A DNA stretch of 64,000 bases from Flavobacteriales bacterium ALC-1 (GCA_000171875.1 ABHI01000002.1:248001-312000), one strand, 5' to 3'. Counted from the first letter of the stretch, positions 37,687 to 47,810 are shown. Made by a program: numbers and translations. Notes: generated from the sequence alone by a model not told the origin.

Positions 37687-39051
37687 TCAGATATTAAGTG
37701 GATTGTACCCTAAATAAGGAACTTCTTTTTCGTTAAAGACCACTTCGTAAGTTTCTAATTCTTCTAATATTGGTGTATATACTTCTTTAGTAATCGGAAT
37801 TTGTACTCCAGGTGTTTTAATCTTACCATTAAGAATTGCCATGGTAGCCATAGCAACTGGTAAACCTACTGTTTTTGCCATAGCTGTGTAGGTTTGGTCT
37901 TCACCAACTGTTACCATAGTGGCGTCTATTTGATGTTTTTCTCCATTGAGTTCGTAGCCAAACTTATGATACATTACTATCATGTCTTTATCGTTGGCAT
38001 CAAGTGTCCAACTATCCATTAAAATTTTCTGTAGAATTTGCGCTGGAGTAGCTTTGTCTAATTCTACCATTTTGTTAGCATTAAAAATATCTAACTCTAA
38101 AAATTTATCCCAAACAATATCATCTTGGTCAATTTTTAAGGCATGTCTAAATTTTAGTTCAACAGAATCAGTTGGACTATATGGTAAAAATGCATTAACG
38201 AAATCACGATAGCTCATATTAGCACTATCATCTATAGTATAGCCGTCATCTGTCATCCCTAATTGTACAAAAACATGCCAAGCGCGACTAAAACCAACAC
38301 GCCTCATGGTACCACGATATAATGTTCTTACATGGTCTAAACCATAAACGTGTTGATACTTTAGAGAATCGCGGTTTGCATAACCTTCAAAACGCCCATA
38401 GCCTTCAATATCTAAAAATTCAGTACGTCTAAATAAGCGGTCATAAGGAATATATTTAAACTGATTTTCTTGTAAAAATTTGGCAGCTCCACCTTGTCCT
38501 GCCACAACAACATTTCTTGGATTCCAAGTAAACTTGTAATTCCATAAATTATTATCACTTTCAGGAGCAACTAAACCTCCCGTAAAAGATTCAAACAAAA
38601 TCATTTTACCTCCTTTATCTCTAATTCTGTCTATTACTTGCATAGCACTCATATGATCAATACCAGGATCTACACCAATCTCGTTCATAAAAACGAGGTT
38701 ATTGGCTTTAGCATCTCCATCTAGAGCTTGCATTTCCTTACTCACATAAGATGCAGTTACCATGTGTTTTTTGTAGGTAACACAGTCTTTAGCAACTTCA
38801 ATATGAAAACGCGCAGGTAGCATAGATACTACAATGTCTGCATTTTGTACAGCCTTAGTCCTAGACTCGGTATTAAAGACGTCTAAGTGAATAACATGAG
38901 CTTTCGACTCGTTTCCAACTAATTTTTTAGCATTCTCAACATTAAGATCACCAATAGTGATATCTAGGTTTTCAGATTCAGATTTATCTATTAAATATTT
39001 TATAAGGTATGATGACGATTTTCCGGCACCAATGATTAAAATCTTTCGCAT
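37687..39051 (-). CDS. Saccharopine-dehydrogenase-like enzyme (lysine metabolism)
   Basis: This 454-residue protein has an N-terminal Rossmann motif (ILIIGAGKSSSYLIKYL) followed by the saccharopine dehydrogenase domain, with NEIGVDPGIDHMSAMQVID and SFTGGLVAPESDNNLWNYKFTW, matching the glutamate-forming (LYS9-type) class. It would split saccharopine to glutamate and aminoadipate semialdehyde, on the pathway from lysine to glutaryl-CoA. A glutaryl-CoA dehydrogenase gene lies in the same window (59933). The neighbouring Lrp regulator supports an amino-acid role. Confidence 0.88.
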   Translation of the reverse strand: MRKILIIGAGKSSSYLIKYLIDKSESENLDITIGDLNVENAKKLVGNESKAHVIHLDVFNTESRTKAVQNADIVVSMLPARFHIEVAKDCVTYKKHMVTASYVSKEMQALDGDAKANNLVFMNEIGVDPGIDHMSAMQVIDRIRDKGGKMILFESFTGGLVAPESDNNLWNYKFTWNPRNVVVAGQGGAAKFLQENQFKYIPYDRLFRRTEFLDIEGYGRFEGYANRDSLKYQHVYGLDHVRTLYRGTMRRVGFSRAWHVFVQLGMTDDGYTIDDSANMSYRDFVNAFLPYSPTDSVELKFRHALKIDQDDIVWDKFLELDIFNANKMVELDKATPAQILQKILMDSWTLDANDKDMIVMYHKFGYELNGEKHQIDATMVTVGEDQTYTAMAKTVGLPVAMATMAILNGKIKTPGVQIPITKEVYTPILEELETYEVVFNEKEVPYLGYNPLNI

Positions 39052-39121
39052 TATAATTAATTTTGTAAAGCACGAATGTAATAAATACAGAGGCCATTAA
39101 AAACCGAAATGAAACTTTAAT

Positions 39122-39511
39122 ATGAACAAAAAATTATTAATTACAGGATCAGTTTTAGGGATTCTAGGTATAGCTTTAGGAGCTTTTGCAGCTCATGGAT
39201 TAGAGAAGTTAGTGGGTGCTGATGCTATTAAAACGTTTGAAACTGGTGTGCGCTACCAAATATATCATGCATTTTTTCTATTAATTATTGGAAGTTCATC
39301 TTTTGTAAATCTAAAATTGAAAAAAATCATTTTATACCTTGTAATTATAGGTGTAATTTTCTTTTCGGGTTCTATTTATGGGCTGGCAACAAATGAGCTT
39401 TCAAACTTTGATTTTAAGGCCATTGCACTAATTACACCTGTTGGCGGTTTATCGTTAATAATTGCATGGATTGTTATGTTAATCGGTATTATTAGAAATA
39501 AGGTCGATTAA
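39122..39511 (+). CDS. DUF423 family membrane protein
   Basis: The 129-residue integral membrane protein has four hydrophobic segments and the DUF423 signature GILGIALGAFAAHGLEKL followed by FETGVRYQIYHAFFLL, then TPVGGLSLIIAW near the C-terminus. The family is widespread and its function is unknown. It is divergent from the saccharopine dehydrogenase gene and is followed by pckA after 65 bases; whether they share a transcript is not clear. Confidence 0.9.
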   Translation: MNKKLLITGSVLGILGIALGAFAAHGLEKLVGADAIKTFETGVRYQIYHAFFLLIIGSSSFVNLKLKKIILYLVIIGVIFFSGSIYGLATNELSNFDFKAIALITPVGGLSLIIAWIVMLIGIIRNKVD

Positions 39512-39576
39512 TGCTAATGAGCAATGCTATTTTAAAATAAATTGATAATTTAGCACCCTAAAACAACACAAAAATT

Positions 39577-41193
39577 ATGGTAAACCATACACAATCGACG
39601 AAAACGATTTCGTTAGACCAATACGGTATTAAAAATGCTAAGGTCAACTATCAATTATCTTCAGAACAACTTCATGCAGAAACAATTTCTAAAGGACAAG
39701 GAGTGGAAGCTTCATCTGGTGCCTTAGCAGTTAGAACAGGAGAATTTACTGGGCGTTCGCCTATGGATAGATTCATTGTAAAGGATGATATTACAAAAGA
39801 TAAAGTTTGGTGGGGAAATATTAACATTCCGTTTGAGAGTGATAAGTTCCAAAAACTGTACGATAAAGTTGTAGATTATCTCTCTGAAAAAGAAGTTTAT
39901 GTTAGAGATAGCTATGCTTGTGCAGATGAAGATTACAAGTTAAATATAAGAGTAGTTAATGAATATCCATGGAGCAATATGTTTGCTTATAACATGTTTT
40001 TGCGTCCTACTGAAGATGAGTTAAAAAACTTTTCACCAGAATGGACAGTGATAAATGCTCCGGGTTTTATGGCAGACCCAGAAGTTGATGGTACACGCCA
40101 ACATAATTTTGCCATATTAGATTTTACTAGAAAAATTGCTTTAATTGGCGGAACTGGATATACAGGTGAAATTAAAAAAGGCATATTTTCTGCATTAAAT
40201 TTTATTCTTCCTGTATTTAAAAATACATTACCAATGCACTGTAGTGCTAATGTTGGTGCTGCAGGAGATACTGCTATTTTCTTTGGTTTATCTGGAACAG
40301 GAAAAACAACATTGTCTACTGATCCAGACAGAAGTTTAATTGGTGATGATGAACATGGCTGGACCAATGAAAACACTGTTTTTAATTTTGAAGGTGGTTG
40401 TTATGCTAAAGTAATTAATCTATCTCGTGAGCAAGAACCAGAAATCTATGATGCGATTAAAAAAGGAGCTATTCTTGAAAACGTAATCATGGATGATAAT
40501 GCTAATGTTGATTTTACGGATACTTCTATCACTCAAAATACTAGAGTAAGTTACCCAATTTATCATATCGATAACATTAGAAAGCCTTCGATTGGTAAAA
40601 ACCCTAAAAATATTTTTTTCTTAACTGCTGATGCATTTGGTGTATTACCTCCAATCTCTAAGCTTACACCAAGTCAGGCAGCATATCACTTTATATCTGG
40701 TTATACTGCTAAAGTTGCTGGTACAGAAGCAGGTGTTGTAGAACCAGTACCAAGTTTTTCAGCATGTTTTGGAGCACCTTTTATGCCATTGCACCCAACT
40801 GAATATGCAGATATGCTAAGTAAGAAAATGAAGGAAGCAGGTGTAAATGTTTGGTTAGTTAATACGGGCTGGACAGGTGGCCCTTATGGAGTTGGAACAC
40901 GTATGAAGTTAAAATACACACGTGCTATGATAACTGCAGCTTTAAAAGGTGATTTAGCGGATTATACGTATGAGGACTATCATATTCATTCTGTATTTGG
41001 CGTTGCACAGCCTAGAAGTTGTCCTGGAGTACCAACAGAAGTGTTAAGTCCAAGAACAACATGGAATGATGATGAAGCTTATTACAAGATGGCATTTAAG
41101 TTATCTAACTCGTTTAGAGAAAACTTTAAGCAATTTGAATCATACGCCTCAGAAGAGATTAGACGTGGCGGACCACAACGTTATGCATTCTAA
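39577..41193 (+). CDS. pckA: Phosphoenolpyruvate carboxykinase (ATP)
   Basis: PckA converts oxaloacetate to phosphoenolpyruvate in gluconeogenesis. The 538-residue protein carries the kinase-1a P-loop GLSGTGKTTLSTDPDR (around residue 235-250), the substrate motif EFTGRSPMDRF near residue 52, the kinase-2 DDEHGW and the arginine block RVSYPIYHIDNI. The length and composition are canonical for the ATP-dependent bacterial enzyme. A strong terminator follows. Confidence 0.97.
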   Translation: MVNHTQSTKTISLDQYGIKNAKVNYQLSSEQLHAETISKGQGVEASSGALAVRTGEFTGRSPMDRFIVKDDITKDKVWWGNINIPFESDKFQKLYDKVVDYLSEKEVYVRDSYACADEDYKLNIRVVNEYPWSNMFAYNMFLRPTEDELKNFSPEWTVINAPGFMADPEVDGTRQHNFAILDFTRKIALIGGTGYTGEIKKGIFSALNFILPVFKNTLPMHCSANVGAAGDTAIFFGLSGTGKTTLSTDPDRSLIGDDEHGWTNENTVFNFEGGCYAKVINLSREQEPEIYDAIKKGAILENVIMDDNANVDFTDTSITQNTRVSYPIYHIDNIRKPSIGKNPKNIFFLTADAFGVLPPISKLTPSQAAYHFISGYTAKVAGTEAGVVEPVPSFSACFGAPFMPLHPTEYADMLSKKMKEAGVNVWLVNTGWTGGPYGVGTRMKLKYTRAMITAALKGDLADYTYEDYHIHSVFGVAQPRSCPGVPTEVLSPRTTWNDDEAYYKMAFKLSNSFRENFKQFESYASEEIRRGGPQRYAF

Positions 41194-41211
41194 GTATAAC
41201 TTATATAAACT

Positions 41212-41248
41212 AAAAAAGCGATTCTAAAATTTAGAATCGCTTTTTTTT
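41212..41248. terminator. Bidirectional terminator between pckA and hemD
   Basis: AAAAAAGCGATTCTA pairs with TAGAATCGCTTTTTT around AAATT, with T-runs on both strands. It sits between convergent genes. Confidence 0.88.
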
Positions 41249-41273
41249 ATCTTTTAAAGTTTAGTTTTCTTAA

Positions 41274-42023
41274 TTACTTTCCTTTATTTACAGCATCAAT
41301 ATACTTTTTTAATGCCATAGTCATAGAAGGGGTTTCTGGTGTTGGTGCAGCTATATCTACACGCAATCCTTTTTCCTTAACTGCTTTTACTGTAGTGTTA
41401 CCAAATACAGCAATACGAGTATCATTTTGTTTAAAATCAGGAAAGTTATGGAATAATGATTCGATACCAGAAGGACTAAAGAATACTAATATATCATAGT
41501 ACACATCTGCTAAATCAGACAAGTCACTAATTACAGTCTTATAGAATGTTGCTTGCTTCCAGCTCACACCTAAATTATCTAATGTTTCAGGTATAATAGG
41601 TTTTACTTTATCTGTTGTAGGTAATAAAAAGCTTTCGTCTTTATACTTTTTAATTAAAGGAGACAGTTCAGCAAATGTACGCTTACCAACATATATTTTA
41701 CGTTTTCTGTAAACGACATATTTTTGTAAATAATAAGCAACAGCTTCTGACTGACAGAAATACTTCATAGAATCAGGTACTTTAAAGCGCATTTCGTCTG
41801 CTACTCTAAAAAAATGATCTACAGAATTTCTACTCGTAAGAATTATTGCTGTAAACTGACTAAGGTCAATTTTTTGTTGTCTAATATCTTTTGATGATAC
41901 ACCTTCAACATGAATGAAGGGTCTAAAGTCCACTTTTACTTTTTGCTTTTCTTGCAAATCAAAGTATGGAGAGTTCTCTATTTTAGGTTCTGGTTGCGAT
42001 ACTAAAATTGTTTTCACTTTCAT
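41274..42023 (-). CDS. hemD: Uroporphyrinogen-III synthase
   Basis: This 249-residue protein matches the divergent HemD family: two alternating alpha/beta domains with LTSRNSVDHFF (residues about 60-72) and DILVFFSPSGIESLFHNFPDF (about 175-195), then IAVFGNTTVKAVKEKGLRVD. HemD cyclises hydroxymethylbilane to uroporphyrinogen III in tetrapyrrole synthesis. Its partner directly upstream is DUF4271, a usual arrangement in flavobacteria. Sequence identity to E. coli HemD is expected to be low, so the name rests on the pattern. Confidence 0.87.
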   Translation of the reverse strand: MKVKTILVSQPEPKIENSPYFDLQEKQKVKVDFRPFIHVEGVSSKDIRQQKIDLSQFTAIILTSRNSVDHFFRVADEMRFKVPDSMKYFCQSEAVAYYLQKYVVYRKRKIYVGKRTFAELSPLIKKYKDESFLLPTTDKVKPIIPETLDNLGVSWKQATFYKTVISDLSDLADVYYDILVFFSPSGIESLFHNFPDFKQNDTRIAVFGNTTVKAVKEKGLRVDIAAPTPETPSMTMALKKYIDAVNKGK

Positions 42024-42039
42024 ACGTATCCCTTTTGTT

Positions 42040-42690
42040 TTAAGCGTTATACTCCCTAATTACCTTATATAAAAGTATATAAGGCCCAATTTCGAGAGCG
42101 CAAAGATACAATAAAAAATAGAAAAAATTCGGATTTATTAATTTTTGATAGTTTTTAAAAGAAGTTAAAAACCCTATGAGATTAATAAGACAAACCAACG
42201 AAAATGCTGAGATAATGATAATTTCTAAAGAAATGTTTGTGTAAAGTAAAAATAGATTAGCAACTAAGAACACAATACCAGAATAATTTTTAAATGTAGT
42301 TTTTTGAAATAAGTAATCATCAATTAAACTATCCATTTCAAATAGACTGCCAATAAGACGCTCTAAAAGTGTTTTTATGACTATGATAGTAGAAACGGCA
42401 AATACTAATTTTAAAAATGTGATTAACTCAAAAGGGATAGGTGAAATAAAAGTAGAATACGCAAAATGTATAAAAATACTAAAAGATAATGCGAGATTTA
42501 CAAATAGAAAACTATCAAACTGGTCTATAAATTTTTGCTCTTTAGTATATATTTTAAGGTACTTAGAATTACCAATTACATATAGAAAATCATTAAATCG
42601 TAGCGTATTTAAAAATTTTGCGGCTACAATAGCAAACAATCCTATGATTGTAAAAATAGTAAACCACTCATAAGTAATAAAGTTTCGCAT
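42040..42690 (-). CDS. DUF4271 family membrane protein
   Basis: The 216-residue protein is highly hydrophobic with about six membrane segments and basic loops; features such as FLNTLRFNDFLYVIGNSKYL, LLERLIGSLF and the terminal GPYILLYKVIREYNA match DUF4271, a Bacteroidetes family usually beside hemD. It precedes hemD by 16 bases on the same strand. The function is unknown; the constant partnership suggests a link with haem synthesis or the envelope. Confidence 0.85.
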   Translation of the reverse strand: MRNFITYEWFTIFTIIGLFAIVAAKFLNTLRFNDFLYVIGNSKYLKIYTKEQKFIDQFDSFLFVNLALSFSIFIHFAYSTFISPIPFELITFLKLVFAVSTIIVIKTLLERLIGSLFEMDSLIDDYLFQKTTFKNYSGIVFLVANLFLLYTNISLEIIIISAFSLVCLINLIGFLTSFKNYQKLINPNFFYFLLYLCALEIGPYILLYKVIREYNA

Positions 42691-42840
42691 TGCGCTAAAT
42701 TAAAAAGAAAAATAGGTTAAACATAATATGTACTATTCATAATCCATCTAAAAAGTTAATTCCGCTTTTTAATCCATTAAAAACTTTATTTTTGTTTCAA
42801 ATCCTAAGAATTGCTCTAAAGCGTAATTAAAATTGAGTTA

Positions 42841-43563
42841 ATGTCTGATGCCATTGTTATAATCCCTACCTACAATGAGATTGAAAATATAGAATCAATC
42901 ATTAGAGCTGTGTTTTCACAACAGAAAAATTTTCATGTTTTAGTTGTAGATGATAATTCTCCTGATAAAACGGGTGAAAAGGTTAAGGCATTACAAGAAG
43001 AGTTTGATAATCAATTATTCTTATTAGAACGTAAAGAGAAAAACGGATTAGGTGTTGCCTACATTTCTGGCTTTAAATGGTGTTTAGAAAAAATATACGA
43101 TTATATTTTTGAAATGGATGCTGATTTTTCTCATAATCCGAAGGACTTAGTACGATTATATAATGCCTGTGCTATAGATGGAGCAGACTTATCCGTTGGG
43201 TCTCGTTATGTTAAAGGTATAACGGTTGTTAATTGGCCAATGACGCGAATCATTTTATCTTATGGAGCATCGCGATATGTAAGATTGATTACGCGTATGA
43301 AGGTAAAAGATTCTACAGCTGGATTTGTATGTTACAAAAGAGCAGTTTTAGAAGCTATTGATTTAGAAAAAATAAAATTTGTAGGTTATGCGTTTCAGAT
43401 TGAAATGAAATTTAAAGCCTATAAAAAAGGATTTAAAATTGTAGAAATCCCCGTTATATTTAAAGATAGAACTAAAGGGAAATCAAAAATGAGTGGAAGT
43501 ATAATTTCTGAAGCTATTTTTGGTGTTATAAGTTTAAAATTGAAAAGTTTATTTGCTAAGTAG
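42841..43563 (+). CDS. Polyprenol monophosphomannose synthase (GT2)
   Basis: This 240-residue glycosyltransferase of family 2 has the nucleotide-sugar core VIIPTYNEIENI and VVDDNSPDKTG, the EMDADFSHNP DxD motif (residues about 95-105) and the conserved C-terminal KDRTKGKSKM. No long membrane domain follows, so it is the soluble or peripheral Dpm1-type form that makes polyprenyl-phosphate mannose for envelope glycosylation. It starts a four-gene co-directional block with the dihydroorotase-like and DUF4296 genes. Confidence 0.92.
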   Translation: MSDAIVIIPTYNEIENIESIIRAVFSQQKNFHVLVVDDNSPDKTGEKVKALQEEFDNQLFLLERKEKNGLGVAYISGFKWCLEKIYDYIFEMDADFSHNPKDLVRLYNACAIDGADLSVGSRYVKGITVVNWPMTRIILSYGASRYVRLITRMKVKDSTAGFVCYKRAVLEAIDLEKIKFVGYAFQIEMKFKAYKKGFKIVEIPVIFKDRTKGKSKMSGSIISEAIFGVISLKLKSLFAK

Positions 43564-43571
43564 AAAGAAAG

Positions 43572-44915
43572 ATGAAGCAAAATACCCTCATAAAAAATGC
43601 AAAGGTCGTCAACGAAGGAAAAATTGTTGAAGGAGATATTCTTATTGAAGATGATATTATAAAAAAAATTGATTCGTCTATAAGTGTTAAATCTGCTGAT
43701 ATAACTGTTATTGATGTAGAAGGTAATTATGTGTTGCCAGGAATGATCGATGACCAAGTCCATTTTAGAGAACCAGGACTAACGCATAAGGCAAATATAG
43801 AAACAGAATCTAAAGCTGCTTTAGCTGGTGGTATTACGTCTTTTATAGAAATGCCTAATACTAATCCACAAACAACAACAGTAGAAAAGCTAGAAGAAAA
43901 ATTTGCTATTGCTGCAGATTCTTCACATGCCAATTATTCGTTTATGTTTGGTGGGACTAATGATAATTTGGATGAAATATTAAAGGTTGATACTAAAACG
44001 GTAGCTGGCTTAAAATTATTCTTAGGTTCTTCAACAGGAAATATGTTAGTTGATGATCCAAAGGTTATCGAAAAGATATTTTCTAGTACTGATATGGTTA
44101 TTTCAGTGCATTGTGAAGATGAAGCCACTATAAGAGAAAACCTAGCAAAATATAAGGCGGAATATGGTGACGACATTCCTATGAAAATGCATCCAATCAT
44201 CCGAAGTGAAGAAGCGTGCTATATATCTTCATCTAAAGCTATTGAGTTGGCAAAAAAAACAGGGGCGAGATTGCATGTGTTTCATTTGTCAACAGGAAAG
44301 GAAACGAGTTTATTTTCTAACAAAATTCCTCTAAAAGATAAAAAAATAACCGCTGAGGTATGTGTACATCATTTATGGTTTTCTGATGAAGATTATGCTA
44401 AAAAGGGAAGCCATATTAAGTGGAATCCTGCAGTTAAAACTGCTAAAGATAGAGAGCAACTTTGGAAAGCGCTTTTAGATGACAGATTAGATGTTATAGC
44501 TACAGATCACGCACCTCATACTATAGAGGAGAAGAGTAATTTATATACAAGTGCTCCCTCAGGTGGCCCTCTAGTACAACATGCTTTGGTTGCTTTATTA
44601 GAAGCGCATCATCAAGGTAAAATTCCTATTGAGAAGATAGTAGAAAAAGCATGTCATAATCCAGCAATATTATTCGATGTTGAAAAGCGTGGTTATATAA
44701 GAGAAGGGTATTATGCTGATTTGGTTATAGTTAATTTAAATAGTCCTTGGACTGTGAATAAAAGTAATATTTTATATAAATGCGGTTGGTCTCCTTTTGA
44801 AGGGAATACGTTTAAAAGTAGAATAACGCACACTTTTGTTAATGGACAGTTAGCGTATAACAATTTTAAAGTTTTAGACGTTAAAGCAGGTAAGCGATTA
44901 ACTTTTAATAGATAA
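43572..44915 (+). CDS. Dihydroorotase-family amidohydrolase
   Basis: This 447-residue amidohydrolase is annotated in related genomes as dihydroorotase (pyrimidine synthesis). The metal-site pieces are DDQVHFREPG (residues 60-69), lysine in GLKLFLGSS (about 140), HCEDE, the His in HVFHLSTG and ATDHAPH (about 315). The first metal motif reads Q62-V-H64 rather than the normal His-x-His, so one canonical ligand is missing. It may still be active with altered metal binding or be a specialised amidohydrolase. It starts 8 bases after the mannosyltransferase. Confidence 0.82.
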   Translation: MKQNTLIKNAKVVNEGKIVEGDILIEDDIIKKIDSSISVKSADITVIDVEGNYVLPGMIDDQVHFREPGLTHKANIETESKAALAGGITSFIEMPNTNPQTTTVEKLEEKFAIAADSSHANYSFMFGGTNDNLDEILKVDTKTVAGLKLFLGSSTGNMLVDDPKVIEKIFSSTDMVISVHCEDEATIRENLAKYKAEYGDDIPMKMHPIIRSEEACYISSSKAIELAKKTGARLHVFHLSTGKETSLFSNKIPLKDKKITAEVCVHHLWFSDEDYAKKGSHIKWNPAVKTAKDREQLWKALLDDRLDVIATDHAPHTIEEKSNLYTSAPSGGPLVQHALVALLEAHHQGKIPIEKIVEKACHNPAILFDVEKRGYIREGYYADLVIVNLNSPWTVNKSNILYKCGWSPFEGNTFKSRITHTFVNGQLAYNNFKVLDVKAGKRLTFNR

Positions 44916-44916
44916 G

Positions 44917-45393
44917 ATGTTTAAGAATATAAGTATCATATTAGTGTTGTGTTTTTTTATCATCAGTTGCGATGATTCTAATAAGATAAAAAAACCTGAT
45001 AACCTTATTGCTAAAGAGACGATGTCTAATATTCTATATGATTTGTATATCATTAATGCAGCTAAAGGAGTTAATAGAAAATTATTAGAGGTTAATGGGT
45101 TTAAACCAGAAACTTATATTTTAACAAAGTATAATATAGATAGTACTCAATTTGCAGATAGTAATATGTATTATACTTTTAATAATGACATTTATAAAGA
45201 TATAGTTGATAAAGTAAAGACAAGATTAGAAAAAGAAAAGAAAGTCTATGAAGAAATTAGAGAAGAACAAGGACAGTTAGCCAAAGTAAGGCGAGACTCT
45301 ATTAGTGCAGAACAACGAAAGCAAAGAGACTCTATTAAAAAGATAAAAGTAAGAGATTCTATTGTTTCAAATCTTTCAAAAACAGTTCAGTGA
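44917..45393 (+). CDS. DUF4296 family lipoprotein
   Basis: This 158-residue lipoprotein (lipobox FFIISC) has the DUF4296 core, a helical stretch with MSNILYDLYIINAAKG and the conserved KYNIDSTQFADSNMYYTFNNDIY near 70-95, then a long lysine/glutamate-rich coiled-coil tail (105-158). It starts one base after the dihydroorotase-like gene. The role is unknown. Its 3' end overlaps the convergent epimerase gene by 35 bases. Confidence 0.82.
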   Translation: MFKNISIILVLCFFIISCDDSNKIKKPDNLIAKETMSNILYDLYIINAAKGVNRKLLEVNGFKPETYILTKYNIDSTQFADSNMYYTFNNDIYKDIVDKVKTRLEKEKKVYEEIREEQGQLAKVRRDSISAEQRKQRDSIKKIKVRDSIVSNLSKTVQ

Positions 45394-46378
45394 TTTCTTT
45401 AATGGATGTATCGATACTCTTAAATTGAAATTCCAAAGCATTTTTTAATTTCGAATTATCATATTTTGTAATACTTACTGCAGATTTTGCAGTTTGTTTA
45501 GATAAGTTTCTTCGTTTACCAAAAAATTTATGTTGTAGCCAATCTAGTCTCCAAGCAATTTTCAATAACCAAGATTTCGCCTCTATTGTTGGAGGTTTTA
45601 CATGTAGCGCATTGGCTGTTTTAGTTTGAAATGTTTTAAAACTTAAACTTTCAGATACTAAGACAAAGCTTTCATTTTTTATGTCGCTTTCCATCAACTG
45701 ATGCATAGCATTAACAACGTCCCATACATCAATATAACCAGTAATTCCATTTACGTAATAGCGCATGCCTTTATAAATCTGTTTAAACAGATTACCACTA
45801 CTACCACCATTCCAATAACCTGCACCTAAGATGATACCTGGATTTACAATAACAGCATCCAAACCTTCTTGTGTACCTCTCCAAACTTCGAGTTCTGCTC
45901 CGTATTTTGTAATAGCATAGACACTGTTATCCTCTTCAGGGTTCCAAGCTGTTTCCTCATCGATTAATTTTTCGGGATTGTTGTGATGTCCAATAGCCGC
46001 AATTGAACTTACATAACATAGTTTACTTATTTTATTACTGATGCAAAGATTAACGATGTTGGCAGTACCTTTAATATTAATCTTTCGTAAGGTTTTATAC
46101 TTATCGGGTTCAAAAGATACAAATGCTGCGCAATGATATACATATGTTATGCCCTTAAAGGCATTTTGTAGTTTAGGAATATCATTAATGTCAGCCTCAA
46201 TCCACTCAATTTTATTGAATAAATTTTCGGCATCATCAGAAAAATAAGTAAAAACATGTTTAACACGTTTTAACGTTTTTTCTCTTCGGTAAGTTGCACG
46301 TACATTTTCATTATTACTTATTAACTTAAAAAGCAAATGAGAGCCTACTAATCCTGTTCCACCAGTAACTAAAATCAT
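45359..46378 (-). CDS. NAD-dependent epimerase/reductase (extended SDR)
   Basis: The 339-residue protein is an extended short-chain dehydrogenase: ILVTGGTGLVGSHLLFKL for cofactor binding, VYHCAAFVSFEP, and the catalytic YAITKYGAE with Ser in CYVSSIAA. The fold matches dihydroflavonol-reductase-like epimerases that act on sugar nucleotides or sterol-like ketones. The C-terminal part is positively charged (KFFGKRRNLSKQT). The end overlaps the DUF4296 gene; the start is divergent from tyrS. Confidence 0.88.
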   Translation of the reverse strand: MILVTGGTGLVGSHLLFKLISNNENVRATYRREKTLKRVKHVFTYFSDDAENLFNKIEWIEADINDIPKLQNAFKGITYVYHCAAFVSFEPDKYKTLRKINIKGTANIVNLCISNKISKLCYVSSIAAIGHHNNPEKLIDEETAWNPEEDNSVYAITKYGAELEVWRGTQEGLDAVIVNPGIILGAGYWNGGSSGNLFKQIYKGMRYYVNGITGYIDVWDVVNAMHQLMESDIKNESFVLVSESLSFKTFQTKTANALHVKPPTIEAKSWLLKIAWRLDWLQHKFFGKRRNLSKQTAKSAVSITKYDNSKLKNALEFQFKSIDTSIKEITELFLKDLKQ

Positions 46379-46410
46379 AAAACAAATTTACGCTTTTTTA
46401 GAATTGTCTT

Positions 46411-46439
46411 TTGTCATTAGATACGGAAACATATCTTTG
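46411..46439 (+). promoter_or_regulatory. Bacteroidetes-type promoter for tyrS
   Basis: TTG (46411-46413) and TATCTTTG (46432-46439) are separated by 18 bases, matching TTG-N17-23-TAnnTTTG. The ATG at 46468 follows after 28 bases. This is the best complete promoter in the window. Confidence 0.65.
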
Positions 46440-46467
46440 CTAAAATTAAAACAGAATAGAAAGCATA

Positions 46468-47766
46468 ATGGGAAAAAGTTTTGTTGAAGAGTTAACTTGG
46501 AGAGGTATGTTGCACGATAGTATGCCAGGAGTAGAAAAGCATATGGATGAAACTATGCGAAGTGCTTATGTTGGTTTTGATCCAACGGCAGATTCCTTGC
46601 ATATAGGTAATTTAGTGCCTATTATGTTATTGGCACATTATCAGCGTTGTGGACACAAACCAGTAGCTTTAGTTGGCGGAGCAACAGGAATGATTGGTGA
46701 CCCATCTGGTAAATCGAGTGAGCGTAACCTTTTAGATGAAGCTACTTTACGTCATAACCAAGAAGCTATTAAAAATCAATTGTCACATTTTCTCAATTTT
46801 GATGGAAAAACACCAAATTCAGCAGTTTTAGTGAATAATTATGATTGGATGAAAGAATTTTCATTCCTAGAATTTATTAGAGATGTTGGTAAGCATATTA
46901 CTGTAAATTATATGATGGCTAAAGATTCTGTGAGAAATAGAATTTCAGGCGAGTCATCAAATGATGGCATGAGTTTTACGGAGTTTACTTATCAGTTGGT
47001 ACAAGGTTATGACTTTTTACATCTATATAGAGCTAATGATTGCACTATTCAAATGGGAGGAAGTGACCAATGGGGAAATATTACGACAGGAACAGAGTTA
47101 ATTAGACGTATTGGAGGTGGAAAAGGTTATGCTATTACCTGTCCATTAATTACAAAAAGTGATGGTTCTAAATTTGGTAAATCTGAAGGAGGCAACGTCT
47201 GGTTAGATGCCAAAAGAACATCTCCTTATAAGTTTTATCAATATTGGTTAAATTCTAGTGATGAGGACGCTGAAAAATATATTAAAATCTTTACGTTTTT
47301 AACTAAAGAAGAGATTGAAAATATAATAAATGAGCATTCTAATGATCCAGGGGCAAGAATTTTACAAAAGCGATTAGCTGAAGAAATTACCATAATGGTG
47401 CACTCTAAGGAAGATTACGAAAATGCTGTAAAGGCATCTAAAATATTATTTAGTAAAGATTTTAAAAACGAAATAAAAGAACTAGATGAGAATCTGTTTT
47501 TAGATGTTTTTGAAGGTGTGAAACAAGCTGAGATTACTAAAGCTGAATTTAATGATGGTATAGATATGATTGGTGCTTTGGCTGCAAAAACTAATTTCTT
47601 AAGCTCCAATGGTGAAGCACGAAGAGCCTTAAAAGAAAATGCAATTGCGGTTAACAAAGAAAAAGTTAAAGAAGATTATAAATTAACTTCCGATGATTTA
47701 ATTAACAACAAGTATATAGTTATTAGTAGAGGTAAAAAAACCAACTTTATTTTAAAAATGATTTAA
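46468..47766 (+). CDS. tyrS: Tyrosyl-tRNA synthetase
   Basis: TyrRS, 432 residues. The class I HIGH motif is [13 protein letters not shown] (about 35-50) and the KMSKS equivalent is [13 protein letters not shown] (about 235-245). The tyrosine-binding [11 protein letters not shown] is present, and a C-terminal S4-like RNA-binding domain (about 370-432) ends in [13 protein letters not shown]. It is transcribed alone from a clear promoter. Confidence 0.97.
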   Translation: MGKSFVEELTWRGMLHDSMPGVEKHMDETMRSAYVGFDPTADSLHIGNLVPIMLLAHYQRCGHKPVALVGGATGMIGDPSGKSSERNLLDEATLRHNQEAIKNQLSHFLNFDGKTPNSAVLVNNYDWMKEFSFLEFIRDVGKHITVNYMMAKDSVRNRISGESSNDGMSFTEFTYQLVQGYDFLHLYRANDCTIQMGGSDQWGNITTGTELIRRIGGGKGYAITCPLITKSDGSKFGKSEGGNVWLDAKRTSPYKFYQYWLNSSDEDAEKYIKIFTFLTKEEIENIINEHSNDPGARILQKRLAEEITIMVHSKEDYENAVKASKILFSKDFKNEIKELDENLFLDVFEGVKQAEITKAEFNDGIDMIGALAAKTNFLSSNGEARRALKENAIAVNKEKVKEDYKLTSDDLINNKYIVISRGKKTNFILKMI

Positions 47767-47784
47767 AGATTAATGTCAAAAAAA

Positions 47785-47810
47785 TATGCCCGAAAGTAAT
47801 TTCGGGCATA
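47785..47810. terminator. GC-rich hairpin after tyrS, terminator on the minus strand
   Basis: TATGCCCGAAA pairs with TTTCGGGCATA around GTAA. On the minus strand it is followed by a run of T (plus-strand A-run 47778-47784), so it is a full terminator for the leftward acyl-synthetase transcript. On the plus strand the T-run is missing, so tyrS termination there would be weak. Confidence 0.75.
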
